Below, piece by piece: positions 1-7,933 of a DNA stretch of 64,000 bases; the first letter of the stretch is position 1; each line of letters opens with the position of its first letter. Origin of the DNA: Epilithonimonas arachidiradicis (GTDB lineage: Bacteria > Bacteroidota > Bacteroidia > Flavobacteriales > Weeksellaceae); assembly GCF_003610695.1 (NCBI RefSeq), contig NZ_RAQH01000010.1, positions 1-64,000 on the forward strand, written 5' to 3'. The translations under genes and the position numbers were made by a program. The notes beneath the pieces are model-generated. The model had not been told where the DNA came from and searched no databases. It saw only the letters and a program-made list of their open reading frames with translations.

Positions 1-137
1 ATTCTCAACCAATTTATGCTTATTTTTGAAGAAAGGCTCAGATTATAAAATCCAAGCCCTCACTTTTTAACTTACACACTTTATGGGAGAGTGTCAAAAA
101 TAATCACGAAAAACTAATAACACATTCTCTATATTTT

Positions 138-163
138 AACCACCGATCTCTCGGTGGTTTTTA
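138..163 (+). terminator. intrinsic terminator of an upstream plus-strand gene
   Basis: A 9-bp perfect stem (AACCACCGA / TCGGTGGTT) with a TCTC loop is followed on the plus strand by a T-rich run. On the minus strand the hairpin is followed by TAAAATATA, so it suits a plus-strand transcript entering from before base 1. The 137 bases to its left hold no gene I can recognise; at most a few terminal codons of a gene cut by the window edge could lie there. Confidence 0.6.
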
Positions 164-164
164 T

Positions 165-2981
165 TTAGAAAACTCCCCGTCTGAGATTATTAATCAGAGC
201 ACCAAGATTCAGAACCAAGGTATATCGTATCCTGTAACCATAGTCTTTGAATGTGGGCTCAAATCCTAAATTGGACGCTACAGGAAAATAGATTTCCAAA
301 AAATCCGGCACCACTTTTACCTTTACGCCGGAATCCCAAATGAATTCGGTACTTCTGCTCTTATTTTTATAAATCCCCGCATCAGCATACAGGTTGAACC
401 ATTTCCAAAGATGAGAATCAACATTAATACTGGTGATGAATTGATTAACTGAAGTATTGAACATCGATTTGAAACCGCCCTCTGCCAGAATAAACTGCTG
501 AGATAGGATTCCCGAAGTGGCACTCTGTCCCAATAATCCATAAGAAAAAGAATAGTTGGAAACACGCGATATTCCATAATTAAACAAAGCATTCTTCGTG
601 TCATTTGTCAAAAAATACCCGGCAAACCAGCGGAAACTGATTTTTTTGTCCTTCGCATATTCCCAGCGGTAAAACGCTTCGACAGAAATTTTCTGAAAAT
701 CTTCCATCCATTGCAAATTGCCCGAGATGTATTTTTCGTGAATCAATCGGTTATCAGAATAAGAATAACCAAGATTCCAAAGATTATATTTGGAATACAA
801 ATTATTCTCAATCATCAATGGTGTCAATTCCCGCTCATAATAATTATATGAGAAATATAAACTTCTTCCAATGGCACTTCTCGGATTTTTGTTGAAATTA
901 AGTGCTGTTGCTGCTCCAAATCTTTTATAAGCTAAATTTGTATTATAATGAAAATAGGACCCTGAAACCGCAAAATTCCAGCTCCTGAAAAAACTGTTAG
1001 GTGGAAGAATCGAATAGCCAAGTGCACCCGAACCCGTCAATTTCCCTGTTCCTGTACTGTAATAAGGTGTGAACGAATAATCAAATTTTTGATCATAAAT
1101 CCCCTGATTCTTAAAATTGAGACCGACCAAGATCTTATCATAAGCATTGAAGGTTAATCTCGGTGTCAAGAAAATTTCATTGTATTCAGGGTTCTGAATA
1201 TCTTTGATCAGCTTGAATTTTATTTTTTTTGTATTGGAAAATAAGCCTTTCGTATAGATATAATTGTCTCTGTAATTGGATTCAGGAAAAACGTAATTAT
1301 CATTTAAAACAATTTTTGCCACATTTTCCTTTGGAATCAGAATCGAGTCTTTTGCTTTGGAGCTGCCATCTTTCCAATAAGTTGTTTTCTCATCATTCTT
1401 ATTTTCCGATTCAATTTTTACAGGGATATTGGAAGCATTTTTATTTTTGATGTTTACCTGATAATGATCGTTTTGTACTTTAATATTTTTCAAATTAAAA
1501 TTAATCCTGTGCTTCTCATCCATCATAGGACTCAGAAAGACTGATTTTCCTGAAGTGAATTTTTCCAGGCTAATGAGGAAATCCTTACCTGTTGTTTTGG
1601 TTTTATAATTAGACGAAAGATAGTTTTTCAGAAAAAAATCAAATGAATCCGAACCTTGGTATTCCGAAATATAATTCAAAAGACTTCCCATCTCAAACTG
1701 ACTGATTGCAGTTGTATTAAAATTGCTTAATAAGTAATAAGGCGTGGTGATTTTCTGATCAAGATTTTGCGTATAGATATAATGATAAGCCAATCCGTAA
1801 CGCTCGGAAAGTTTCAGCTTGGAGGCGTGAAATAATTTCAAAGGCTTGATTCCGAAGATCTTCGCATTGTCAGGTAGATTCCCAAGAAGTTTATGGTTAG
1901 GGTAGAAATTTTTCAGATATTGGATTTCGAGGTAGGATTTCAAGCCGTTTTTCAGCCAGTGTTCTTCCGTTTTATTAGTAATGAAATATTCGTCCATTAT
2001 TTTCTTTGAGACCGCACTGAAGTAATCTAGATCCGTCTTTTCATAATCCGTAAACATCTGATATTTGAATTTCCAGAATTTGATATCATCAATGCCAATG
2101 AACTCTTCCTTATTCAGGAATTTTTGAGTGATGAACAATTTGTCAGGCAGATTTCCAACTCTTGCCTTTATGAATTTGAGATGCGTTGGCAAAAGAAAAC
2201 CTAAAACCTGTCTTTGATATTCAGTGATCTGATAACCTAGTTGGATATTGATTTTCTGACTGTCGATATCTAATAAAAATTCGGGATAAATCTCTCTGGA
2301 AAATTGAAATTCCGGGTCATTGATCGAAGTTCCTTCAAATTTGGAATCTGATTTTTGATTAAGGTTAGAATAAACTTTCCAACTGTTTGAAATCTCGAAA
2401 TTCACACTCCAAAATGAGCCAGCGTTGGCAGTTTCTTCCGTATCCCGATATGAAACGTTACTTTGATTTTCATTTTCATAAGTTTCCGGGACCAGGAAAA
2501 AATATTTTAAAAGAATATGATTTGCGTCCACACCATAACCGGTAAAACGGGCATCTGGCAACTGAATTTGATATTTCAGATTAAGTCTAATACTTTTGCC
2601 GGATTCCAAAGGTTCCGAAAGCGGAATGAAGATGTTTTCCTGAGTTTTATTAAGGATTTCTGACGATGTGTTTCCATAAGAATATTGAAGGCTTTCCAGC
2701 TTCCCCAGTTGATTTTCCTTAGCAAAGTACAAATCCTTTTTCCGGTCTTCAATTTTTCTTTTGAGAAGTGGCGTTTTGCGTTTCTGATAAGCCGAAACCC
2801 AATTCAGCAGCTTGATTTGACTGATGGATTTCTGATGCGGATTGTGATAGATCAAAGTTTGCTCTACAGAAATTGATTTTTGGTCTTCATTCAGTTTTAC
2901 ATTCAACAAAATGCTGTCCTGCTGAGCCTTTGCCCAGAAAAAAGGAAGAAATAAGACCAAACATAAAAGGAATCGCTTCAT
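165..2981 (-). CDS. pseudo-M1 peptidase with C-terminal barrel-like region, secreted
   Basis: A 938-residue protein with a clear Sec signal peptide (hydrophobic residues 3-18, then AKAQ), so it is exported. The first half resembles gluzincin/M1 aminopeptidase-like proteins: a beta-rich N-terminal region, then EEHWLKNGLKSYLE, which matches the WLxEGxAxYxE helix of M1 peptidases. The preceding helix, where HExxH should be, reads VSKKIMDEYF, so the zinc ligands and catalytic Glu are missing. The last ~350 residues are rich in alternating aromatic strands with many Tyr and Phe and end in Phe, like an outer-membrane beta-barrel. I chose the ATG at 2981; the frame opens one codon earlier with TTG. 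Function is unknown: a catalytically dead peptidase fused to an outer-membrane domain is the best reading. It stands alone on the minus strand, 65 bases downstream of the UMP synthase start-proximal neighbour's stop. Confidence 0.7.
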   Translation of the reverse strand: MKRFLLCLVLFLPFFWAKAQQDSILLNVKLNEDQKSISVEQTLIYHNPHQKSISQIKLLNWVSAYQKRKTPLLKRKIEDRKKDLYFAKENQLGKLESLQYSYGNTSSEILNKTQENIFIPLSEPLESGKSIRLNLKYQIQLPDARFTGYGVDANHILLKYFFLVPETYENENQSNVSYRDTEETANAGSFWSVNFEISNSWKVYSNLNQKSDSKFEGTSINDPEFQFSREIYPEFLLDIDSQKINIQLGYQITEYQRQVLGFLLPTHLKFIKARVGNLPDKLFITQKFLNKEEFIGIDDIKFWKFKYQMFTDYEKTDLDYFSAVSKKIMDEYFITNKTEEHWLKNGLKSYLEIQYLKNFYPNHKLLGNLPDNAKIFGIKPLKLFHASKLKLSERYGLAYHYIYTQNLDQKITTPYYLLSNFNTTAISQFEMGSLLNYISEYQGSDSFDFFLKNYLSSNYKTKTTGKDFLISLEKFTSGKSVFLSPMMDEKHRINFNLKNIKVQNDHYQVNIKNKNASNIPVKIESENKNDEKTTYWKDGSSKAKDSILIPKENVAKIVLNDNYVFPESNYRDNYIYTKGLFSNTKKIKFKLIKDIQNPEYNEIFLTPRLTFNAYDKILVGLNFKNQGIYDQKFDYSFTPYYSTGTGKLTGSGALGYSILPPNSFFRSWNFAVSGSYFHYNTNLAYKRFGAATALNFNKNPRSAIGRSLYFSYNYYERELTPLMIENNLYSKYNLWNLGYSYSDNRLIHEKYISGNLQWMEDFQKISVEAFYRWEYAKDKKISFRWFAGYFLTNDTKNALFNYGISRVSNYSFSYGLLGQSATSGILSQQFILAEGGFKSMFNTSVNQFITSINVDSHLWKWFNLYADAGIYKNKSRSTEFIWDSGVKVKVVPDFLEIYFPVASNLGFEPTFKDYGYRIRYTLVLNLGALINNLRRGVF

Positions 2982-3046
2982 CAAAAAATATCAGTAACTA
3001 AAACTACTACTTTTTTCTGATGAAGCGAGAAGTTATATTGTTAAAA

Positions 3047-4405
3047 TTACAAAGAATCCTGATAAGCTTTCCAGCCTTCGTTTTTGTAACGCAAAGCTTC
3101 TTGCTCCGGCTCATCGGCTTTATAAATGCCGCGTCCCACAATGATGAAATCTGTTCCGTAATTTTTAATCACGTGTTCCGGCGAATTGTATTGTTGTCCT
3201 TTATCATCACCACTTGTCGCTAAATTAACGCCTGGTGTGAATAATAAAAGCTGGTCAGAAACTTGATTTTGTGCTACACAGCCGATTATACTTGGGTGAT
3301 TTTCGATGATTTTCAAAGCTTCTTCACGATAATGAGCATCGGTTAAAGTGCCTTGGGAAGACATTCCTAAAATCGCTACAACACCAACATTCATAAAGCA
3401 ATCTAAGCTTTTGCTTCCACCAATGACGTGGGAGGTTACCAAATCTGCCCAGTTGGAAATCTTGTAAGTTCCGTAAGAAAACTGCAGTTCTTGGGTGTTC
3501 CCGATGTCAGCAAATTTCCGGTCTTCCATCAAAAGGAAATTATGTTTCGTTGCTAAATCTTTGAGCGGAAGAATGGTTTCATCAGCATCAAAATCGTTCA
3601 GAATATCAATATGTGTTTTAAGAGCCACAATATGAGGACCGACAATATCAGCAAAATCTAATAATTCTTTTGTTGTGATAAAGTCTGCTGATGCAATCAG
3701 GTTTGACCTTTTTTCAATGGCGATTTCAAGTATTTTCTTTGCGAAAGAATGTTCAGCAACTTCTAATTTTTGCTCGTATGACAAACGTTTTTTCTCTTCA
3801 AAAACCACTTGATTTCCATTTACAAAATCTTGAATTCTTGCAACTTCTTCGTCATCAATGTAATTAACTTCTCTAAGGATTTCCACAACCTCAGAAATAT
3901 TGAAAAGCGAATGAACTTTGTAACCTTTGGCTTCCAATTTTTCTTTTCCGCCTTGTTCTCTATCTAGAACCACAACGATGTCTGAAACTTTGATACCTTC
4001 ATTTTCAACTTCTTCAATGGTTTCAACCAAGGATTTTCCTGATGTGATGACATCTTCCACCAATAGACAGTTCTGTCCTTTTTCGTAAATCCCTTCAATC
4101 AGTTTTTTGGTTCCGTAAGCTTTGGCTTCTTTTCTTTTGATGATCAACGGAAGATAACTTTCCAGAGACATTGCTGTTGCCATTGGAAGCGCCGCGTAAG
4201 GAACGCCGCAGATGATATCAAAATTATCCAAAGGAAGCATTTCCAAAAGATAATTGGCTAGTTTTTTTAGGATTTTTGGGTCAGAAGCGAGAGGTCGCAA
4301 ATCCACATAAAATGGACTTTCTATTCCGCTTTTCAGTGTAAAACGCCCAAACTTGATGATCCCGAGTTTGTAACACTCGAGGAAGAATTCTTTTTTACTT
4401 TCCAT
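3047..4405 (-). CDS. pyrEF: UMP synthase: fused orotate phosphoribosyltransferase / OMP decarboxylase
   Basis: This 452-residue protein carries the last two steps of de novo UMP synthesis in one chain. Residues ~1-200 are orotate phosphoribosyltransferase, with the PRPP loop VEDVITSGKS at 116-125. Residues ~205-452 are OMP decarboxylase: ASADF near 239, KTHIDILNDF near 263 and the catalytic DxKxxD array in MEDRKFADIGNT (D295, K297, D300). The OPRT-then-OMPDC order and these motif spellings are those of the eukaryotic UMPS protein; most bacteria have separate pyrE and pyrF of the shorter bacterial OMPDC class. Start ATG at 4405 is supported by a -33/-7 promoter immediately upstream. Function is very sure; the origin of the fusion is not decided here. 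Confidence 0.96.
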   Translation of the reverse strand: MESKKEFFLECYKLGIIKFGRFTLKSGIESPFYVDLRPLASDPKILKKLANYLLEMLPLDNFDIICGVPYAALPMATAMSLESYLPLIIKRKEAKAYGTKKLIEGIYEKGQNCLLVEDVITSGKSLVETIEEVENEGIKVSDIVVVLDREQGGKEKLEAKGYKVHSLFNISEVVEILREVNYIDDEEVARIQDFVNGNQVVFEEKKRLSYEQKLEVAEHSFAKKILEIAIEKRSNLIASADFITTKELLDFADIVGPHIVALKTHIDILNDFDADETILPLKDLATKHNFLLMEDRKFADIGNTQELQFSYGTYKISNWADLVTSHVIGGSKSLDCFMNVGVVAILGMSSQGTLTDAHYREEALKIIENHPSIIGCVAQNQVSDQLLLFTPGVNLATSGDDKGQQYNSPEHVIKNYGTDFIIVGRGIYKADEPEQEALRYKNEGWKAYQDSL

Positions 4406-4425
4406 TGACTTTCTTTAGATTTCGA

Positions 4426-4456
4426 CAAATTTAAGGCTAATTTTTATTAACCACAA
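4426..4456 (-). promoter_or_regulatory. promoter of the UMP synthase gene; -33 box lies inside a repeat arm
   Basis: On the minus strand TTG (4456-4454), 20 bases, then TAAATTTG (4433-4426) match the Bacteroidota consensus TTG-N17-23-TAnnTTTG. The gene starts about 20 bases further on. The TTG belongs to the ACCACAAAAG arm of an interspersed repeat. Confidence 0.65.
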
Positions 4457-4602
4457 AAGCCACAAAAGTTTGAAAATCAAAAACACAATTTTGTCATTCC
4501 GTAGGAATCTCTACAGAGTTTGCTTAGATTCTACGGAAACTAAATGCTCAAAATATTTCATTGAATTTTTCACCACTTTCTTTTGTGACTTTTGTGGTTT
4601 AT
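4449..4602. repeat. interspersed repeat, ACCACAAAG family, copy 1, with a second inverted repeat inside
   Basis: Outer arms are TTAACCACAAAAGCC at 4448-4462 and its near-complement ending TTTTGTGGTTTA at 4590-4601. Within the loop a second degraded inverted repeat is seen: TTCCGTAGGAATCT (4497-4510) against AGATTCTACGGAA (4525-4538), led by GTCATT. The right outer arm touches the stop codon of the glycosylase gene (minus strand TAA at 4601-4599). No protein-coding evidence. Confidence 0.75.
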
Positions 4603-5150
4603 TCCTCTTTCCACTTCGGATTCGCGGCAAAAATCCTTTCATTGATTTTGCAATCGTCGGAATGCGCACCTTTCAGAAAACCAATACTCATCAGAAACTC
4701 ACCGACGATTTCGCCGCCTGTGAATCTAAAGGTTTTTTTGAACAGTTTTACCCATTCTTCCTTTGTTTTCGGATGATGATGCTCCAGCCATTTTTCAAAA
4801 GAACCAAATTCCTTTTTCAGTTCCAAAATGGTTTTAGCATTTTCTATGGCGGCATTGACTTTTAGTTTATTTCGGATAATTCCTGGGTCTGATAGTAATC
4901 TTTCTCGGTCTTTTTCTGTATAAGCAGCTATTTTTTCAATACTGAAATTGCTGTAGGCTTTTCGGAAAGAATCTTCCTTTTTGAGAATCGTTTCCCAACT
5001 CAATCCAGCCTGATTGATTTCCATTATGAGTCTTCCAAACAATTCATCATCATTGTGAATCGGAAAACCATAATGATTATCGTGGTAGTTTTTGTGCAAC
5101 GCTTTCCGGTCTTCGGGCTGCATTGTTTCTATGGCTTGGCAGTATGACAT
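4599..5150 (-). CDS. tag: DNA-3-methyladenine glycosylase I
   Basis: The 183-residue protein matches Tag over its whole length (family about 187). It excises 3-methyladenine from alkylated DNA. Visible marks are the N-terminal Cys4, YHDNHYGFP, the helix-hairpin segment QAGLSWETILKKE, DPGIIRNKLKV, and a C-terminal GAHSDDC supplying the His and Cys that with Cys4 and an N-terminal His form the structural zinc site. The start ATG at 5150 gives the normal N-terminus. Its stop codon is part of, or directly abuts, the ACCACAAAG repeat. It is separated from the UMP synthase gene by that repeat, so the two need not be co-transcribed. Confidence 0.95.
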   Translation of the reverse strand: MSYCQAIETMQPEDRKALHKNYHDNHYGFPIHNDDELFGRLIMEINQAGLSWETILKKEDSFRKAYSNFSIEKIAAYTEKDRERLLSDPGIIRNKLKVNAAIENAKTILELKKEFGSFEKWLEHHHPKTKEEWVKLFKKTFRFTGGEIVGEFLMSIGFLKGAHSDDCKINERIFAANPKWKEE

Positions 5151-5230
5151 CTTATATTTTTAAAATTGAATGTAAAGGTAATTTTTTTTACCGGTTATTA
5201 AAATTTCCCTAAAATAGGAAAACGGACGAG

Positions 5231-5440
5231 TTAAGTAGACAGTCAGAGGTCTTGAGTAAGTATTCAGAAGAGTTGAGTAGGCAGTCAGAGGTCTTGAGTA
5301 AGTATTCAGAAGAGTTAAGTAGACTGTCAGAGAAATTGAATAGACAGTCAAAGATGTTGAGTACACAATCAAGGGTCTTAAGTAGACTGTCAAATGTCTT
5401 AAGTAGATTATCAAAGAGATTGAGAAGACAGTCAAAGATT
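5231..5440 (+). repeat. 21-bp tandem repeat, 10 imperfect units, open in a heptad reading frame
   Basis: Ten contiguous units of 21 bases, each starting TTGAGTA, TTAAGTA or close to it. Units 1-2 and 3-4 are nearly identical 42-bp pairs, showing recent duplication; units 5-10 are more diverged. In the plus frame each unit encodes seven residues of the form L-S-R/K-x-S-x-x, so Leu recurs every seventh position, as in a coiled coil. The frame is open from the TAA at 5210 through the array to KIKI-stop near 5449, but has no upstream ATG, only TTG codons and an internal ATG in unit 6. The minus strand is also open. Whether it is translated is unknown; it lies between divergently oriented tag and the serine hydrolase gene. 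Confidence 0.85.
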
Positions 5441-5545
5441 AAAATTTAACAATGATAACGGGTTTGAAATATTGTTCAATCAACTGTGAATATGATTAAG
5501 GATTAGAATTAACAATTTCATATCTTCGTGCAAAGCTTTTTTACA

Positions 5546-7081
5546 ATGTATAAATCAATATCTTTTTTCTTTTTACTTACCTCTTTTGCCTTTGTTAATG
5601 CTCAGATTGAGGAAAAAAAACTCGACGAACTGATTCAGAACTCACTTAAAACCTTTGATGTTCCTGGGATGTCTGTTGGCATTGTGAAAGACGGAAAACT
5701 TATATATGCGAAAGGTTTCGGTGTTCGCTCACTTAAAAATAATCAGCCGATGGATGACAATACGTTGGTAGGAATTGCTTCTAATAGTAAAGGTTTTACC
5801 TGTACTGCTTTGGCGATTTTGGCTGATGAAGGCAAAATCAACTGGGACGATAAAGTGACAAAATATATCCCTGAGTTCCAAATGGCAGATGCTTACGTTT
5901 CTCAAAATGTGACCATCAAGGATTTGGTGACACACAGAGCTGGATTAGGATTGGGACAAGGTGATCTAATGTTTTTCCCAGAAGGTGGAAATCTGACTGT
6001 GAATGATATTGTTCACAATGTTCGTTACTTGAAACCAGAAAATCCTTTCAGAACGACTTTGGATTATAACAATATTATGTTTATCGTGGCTGGCGAGGTG
6101 ATTCACAGAGTTTCCGGTTTGCAATGGGCGGACTTTATTGAGCAAAGAATTATGAAACCTGTCGGGATGACGGCGAGTTTCGGGTCTTATAATAGAGCAA
6201 AAAATTCACAAAATATCATCGATGCACACGCTCCGGTTGATGGAAAAGCTATTGCTGTTCCGCACGATTGGAATGAAACAGCGAACGCCGCTGGCGGCAT
6301 TATGAGTAACATCCAGGATATGACAACTTGGGCGAACTTTCTTCTGAATGGATTTGTGACTAAAGACGGAAAACGTTTGGTTTCTGAGAAAAATGCCCAC
6401 GAATTGTGGAGTCTTCAGATTCCGGATAAAGTTGGGATGACTTCGCCTTATGATACTCATTTTTATGGTTACGGATTGGGCTGGTTTTTGAGCGATGTTA
6501 AAGGCCATTTGCAGGTTCAGCATTCCGGAGGTTTGATAGGAACGGTAACCCATTTTACATTGATTCCGGATTTGAAACTGGGAATTGTAGTTTTGACGAA
6601 TCAACAGTCCGGAGCAGCTTTCTCGACGATTACCAACTCTGTGAAAGATGCTTATCTCGGCGTTGAAAATCGTGATTGGCTAAAACTTTATGGTGACAGA
6701 AATAAAAAAAATGAAGAGACTTTCGCAAAACAGAAGAAAGAGGTTTATGATAAAGCTTCAAAATTCAAATCCGATTTGAAAGACGACCAATTTATCGGTT
6801 GGTACAAAGATGAATGGTTCGGGATTGTTGAGGTGTCCAAGCAGGGCAAAGGTTACAGAATTATTTCTAAGTCTTCTCCAAGGCTTAAAGGCGATTTAAT
6901 TCCCTATTCTGCGAATGCTTTTGTTGCAAAATGGGATGACAGAAGTTATGATGCTGATGCGTTTTTTACTTTAAATTTTGATGAAAACGGCAAAGCGGTT
7001 TCTGCGAAAATGAAACCGATTTCTGATGTGACGGATTTTAGTTTTGATTTTGAGGATCTGGATTTGAGGAAGATTAATTAG
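5546..7081 (+). CDS. secreted serine hydrolase, beta-lactamase/D-alanyl-D-alanine peptidase fold, DUF3471 tail
   Basis: A 511-residue exported protein (signal peptide to about residue 20, FVNAQ). The catalytic domain is class C beta-lactamase/penicillin-binding-protein-like: SNSK (S79, K82) is the SxxK motif, YNN in LDYNN is the YxN motif, and HSGG is the KTG-equivalent. The C-terminal ~120 residues resemble DUF3471, found in stand-alone serine hydrolases of this group. Substrate unknown: esterase, D-amino-acid peptidase or muropeptide hydrolase are all possible; beta-lactam resistance is not implied. The frame can be extended to a GTG at 5528, but a -7-like TATCTTCG (5521-5528) overlaps that codon and the signal peptide begins at the ATG, so 5546 was chosen. 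Confidence 0.88.
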   Translation: MYKSISFFFLLTSFAFVNAQIEEKKLDELIQNSLKTFDVPGMSVGIVKDGKLIYAKGFGVRSLKNNQPMDDNTLVGIASNSKGFTCTALAILADEGKINWDDKVTKYIPEFQMADAYVSQNVTIKDLVTHRAGLGLGQGDLMFFPEGGNLTVNDIVHNVRYLKPENPFRTTLDYNNIMFIVAGEVIHRVSGLQWADFIEQRIMKPVGMTASFGSYNRAKNSQNIIDAHAPVDGKAIAVPHDWNETANAAGGIMSNIQDMTTWANFLLNGFVTKDGKRLVSEKNAHELWSLQIPDKVGMTSPYDTHFYGYGLGWFLSDVKGHLQVQHSGGLIGTVTHFTLIPDLKLGIVVLTNQQSGAAFSTITNSVKDAYLGVENRDWLKLYGDRNKKNEETFAKQKKEVYDKASKFKSDLKDDQFIGWYKDEWFGIVEVSKQGKGYRIISKSSPRLKGDLIPYSANAFVAKWDDRSYDADAFFTLNFDENGKAVSAKMKPISDVTDFSFDFEDLDLRKIN

Positions 7082-7090
7082 AAATATTTA

Positions 7091-7213
7091 ATGATTCCTC
7101 CTAAAAATATAATTGAGTTCCTATTTGGAGTCAAAGTAGATAAAAAAACAGATTGGATTATTAATATTTGTATTTTGATATTAATTATTTCAGCATTTTT
7201 AATAATATTATAA
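7091..7213 (+). CDS. possible 40-residue single-span membrane peptide
   Basis: A short frame begins 10 bases after the hydrolase stop: MIPPKNIIEFLFG, a charged VDKKTD stretch, then a hydrophobic Ile/Leu-rich segment to the end, like a tail-anchored or single-span peptide. No family recognised. The rest of the 318-base gap up to 7399 is AT-rich and holds only a terminator. Low-complexity AT-rich DNA often yields such frames by chance, so this is tentative. Confidence 0.25.
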   Translation: MIPPKNIIEFLFGVKVDKKTDWIINICILILIISAFLIIL

Positions 7214-7364
7214 AACAATATTTTTGGAACGAGATAAAATCGAAATTTCCAAATAATCCATTAATAATGTTTTTTGAAGAAGGAATCAATCAAATCATTA
7301 AATGTGATTGAATCTATTGATATTTCAAAAAGAGACATACAGGAAGTCTGAAGATCTTTTGCAT

Positions 7365-7400
7365 AAAAAAGCCGATTTGAAAATTCAAATCGGCTTTTTT
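7365..7400. terminator. bidirectional intrinsic terminator
   Basis: Stem GCCGATTTGAA / TTCAAATCGGC (7371-7394) flanked by A6 on the left and T7 on the right, so it can end transcripts from both directions. It sits between the plus-strand hydrolase and the minus-strand acetyltransferase. Confidence 0.85.
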
Positions 7401-7924
7401 TATTTGTGGAGGTGAAGTTTCATCATAATGTCAGTTTGCTCGTCATTTCCGAGTTTGAAAATATGTTTATCAAACTCTACAAAATTATTTTTCTTGTAGA
7501 AACTTATGGCTCTTGCATTTTCTTCCCAAACACCTAACCAAACGTAATCAACGTTTTTGGATTCAGCAATTTCAATAGCTTTGTTGTAAAGGTATTTTGC
7601 AACACTTTTTCCGTGAAAATCCTTTATAACGTAGATCCTTTCGATTTCCAGAGCATTTTTATCTTTGATCTCAGTTTGGGAATCACCCGAATTGACCTTA
7701 AGATAACCCACAACATTCTTATCAACCAAAGCAAAATAGAACATCGAATTCTCATCTGAAAGTTCTGATTTCAATTGCGAAACAGAAAACTTTTCTTCCA
7801 GATATTGATTCATATCTTCCTCGGAATTCCCTTCTGAAAATGTCTCGGCAAAAGTTTGTTTTCCGATGATCTGTAGATCAGCAATGTCTTCTAAGCCGAC
7901 TTTTTTGATTTGAATATCACTCAT
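7400..7924 (-). CDS. GNAT-family N-acetyltransferase
   Basis: A 174-residue protein of the GCN5-related fold. The acetyl-CoA site is seen in ERIYVIKDFHGKSVAKYL (motif A, with the R/Q-x-x-G-x-G/A-type loop as HGKSVA), followed by VDYVWLGVWEENARAISFYKKNNF, the typical C-terminal helix and strand. Substrate unknown. ATG at 7924 is used; an in-frame TTG lies two codons upstream. It starts 9 bases after the stop of the oxoamine synthase gene on the same strand, so it is probably in the same transcript. A link to sulfonolipid N-acylation is only a guess; the protein looks like a small-molecule acetyltransferase. Confidence 0.88.
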   Translation of the reverse strand: MSDIQIKKVGLEDIADLQIIGKQTFAETFSEGNSEEDMNQYLEEKFSVSQLKSELSDENSMFYFALVDKNVVGYLKVNSGDSQTEIKDKNALEIERIYVIKDFHGKSVAKYLYNKAIEIAESKNVDYVWLGVWEENARAISFYKKNNFVEFDKHIFKLGNDEQTDIMMKLHLHK

Positions 7925-7933
7925 ATCCAATGA

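Noticed and set aside
138-163. Terminator assigned to the pseudo-M1 gene
   Set aside because: The U tract is on the plus strand only, so it belongs to a gene left of the window.
4470-4865. Plus-strand ORF overlapping tag
   Set aside because: It runs antisense to a well-supported tag gene and covers a repeat; its residues show no family pattern.
5160-5435. Minus-strand coding frame over the 21-bp array
   Set aside because: It is a reflection of the array on the other strand; its composition is of Ser/Thr/Tyr-Leu repeats with no ATG-proximal signals or downstream partner.
5231-5440. CRISPR array
   Set aside because: The repeat units are contiguous, with no spacers between them, and no cas gene is near.
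5528-5546. GTG start of the serine hydrolase
   Set aside because: It overlaps a -7-like box and puts six residues before a complete signal peptide.
5546-7081. Antibiotic-resistance beta-lactamase
   Set aside because: Motifs fit generic serine hydrolases with a DUF3471 tail; nothing specific points to beta-lactam hydrolysis.
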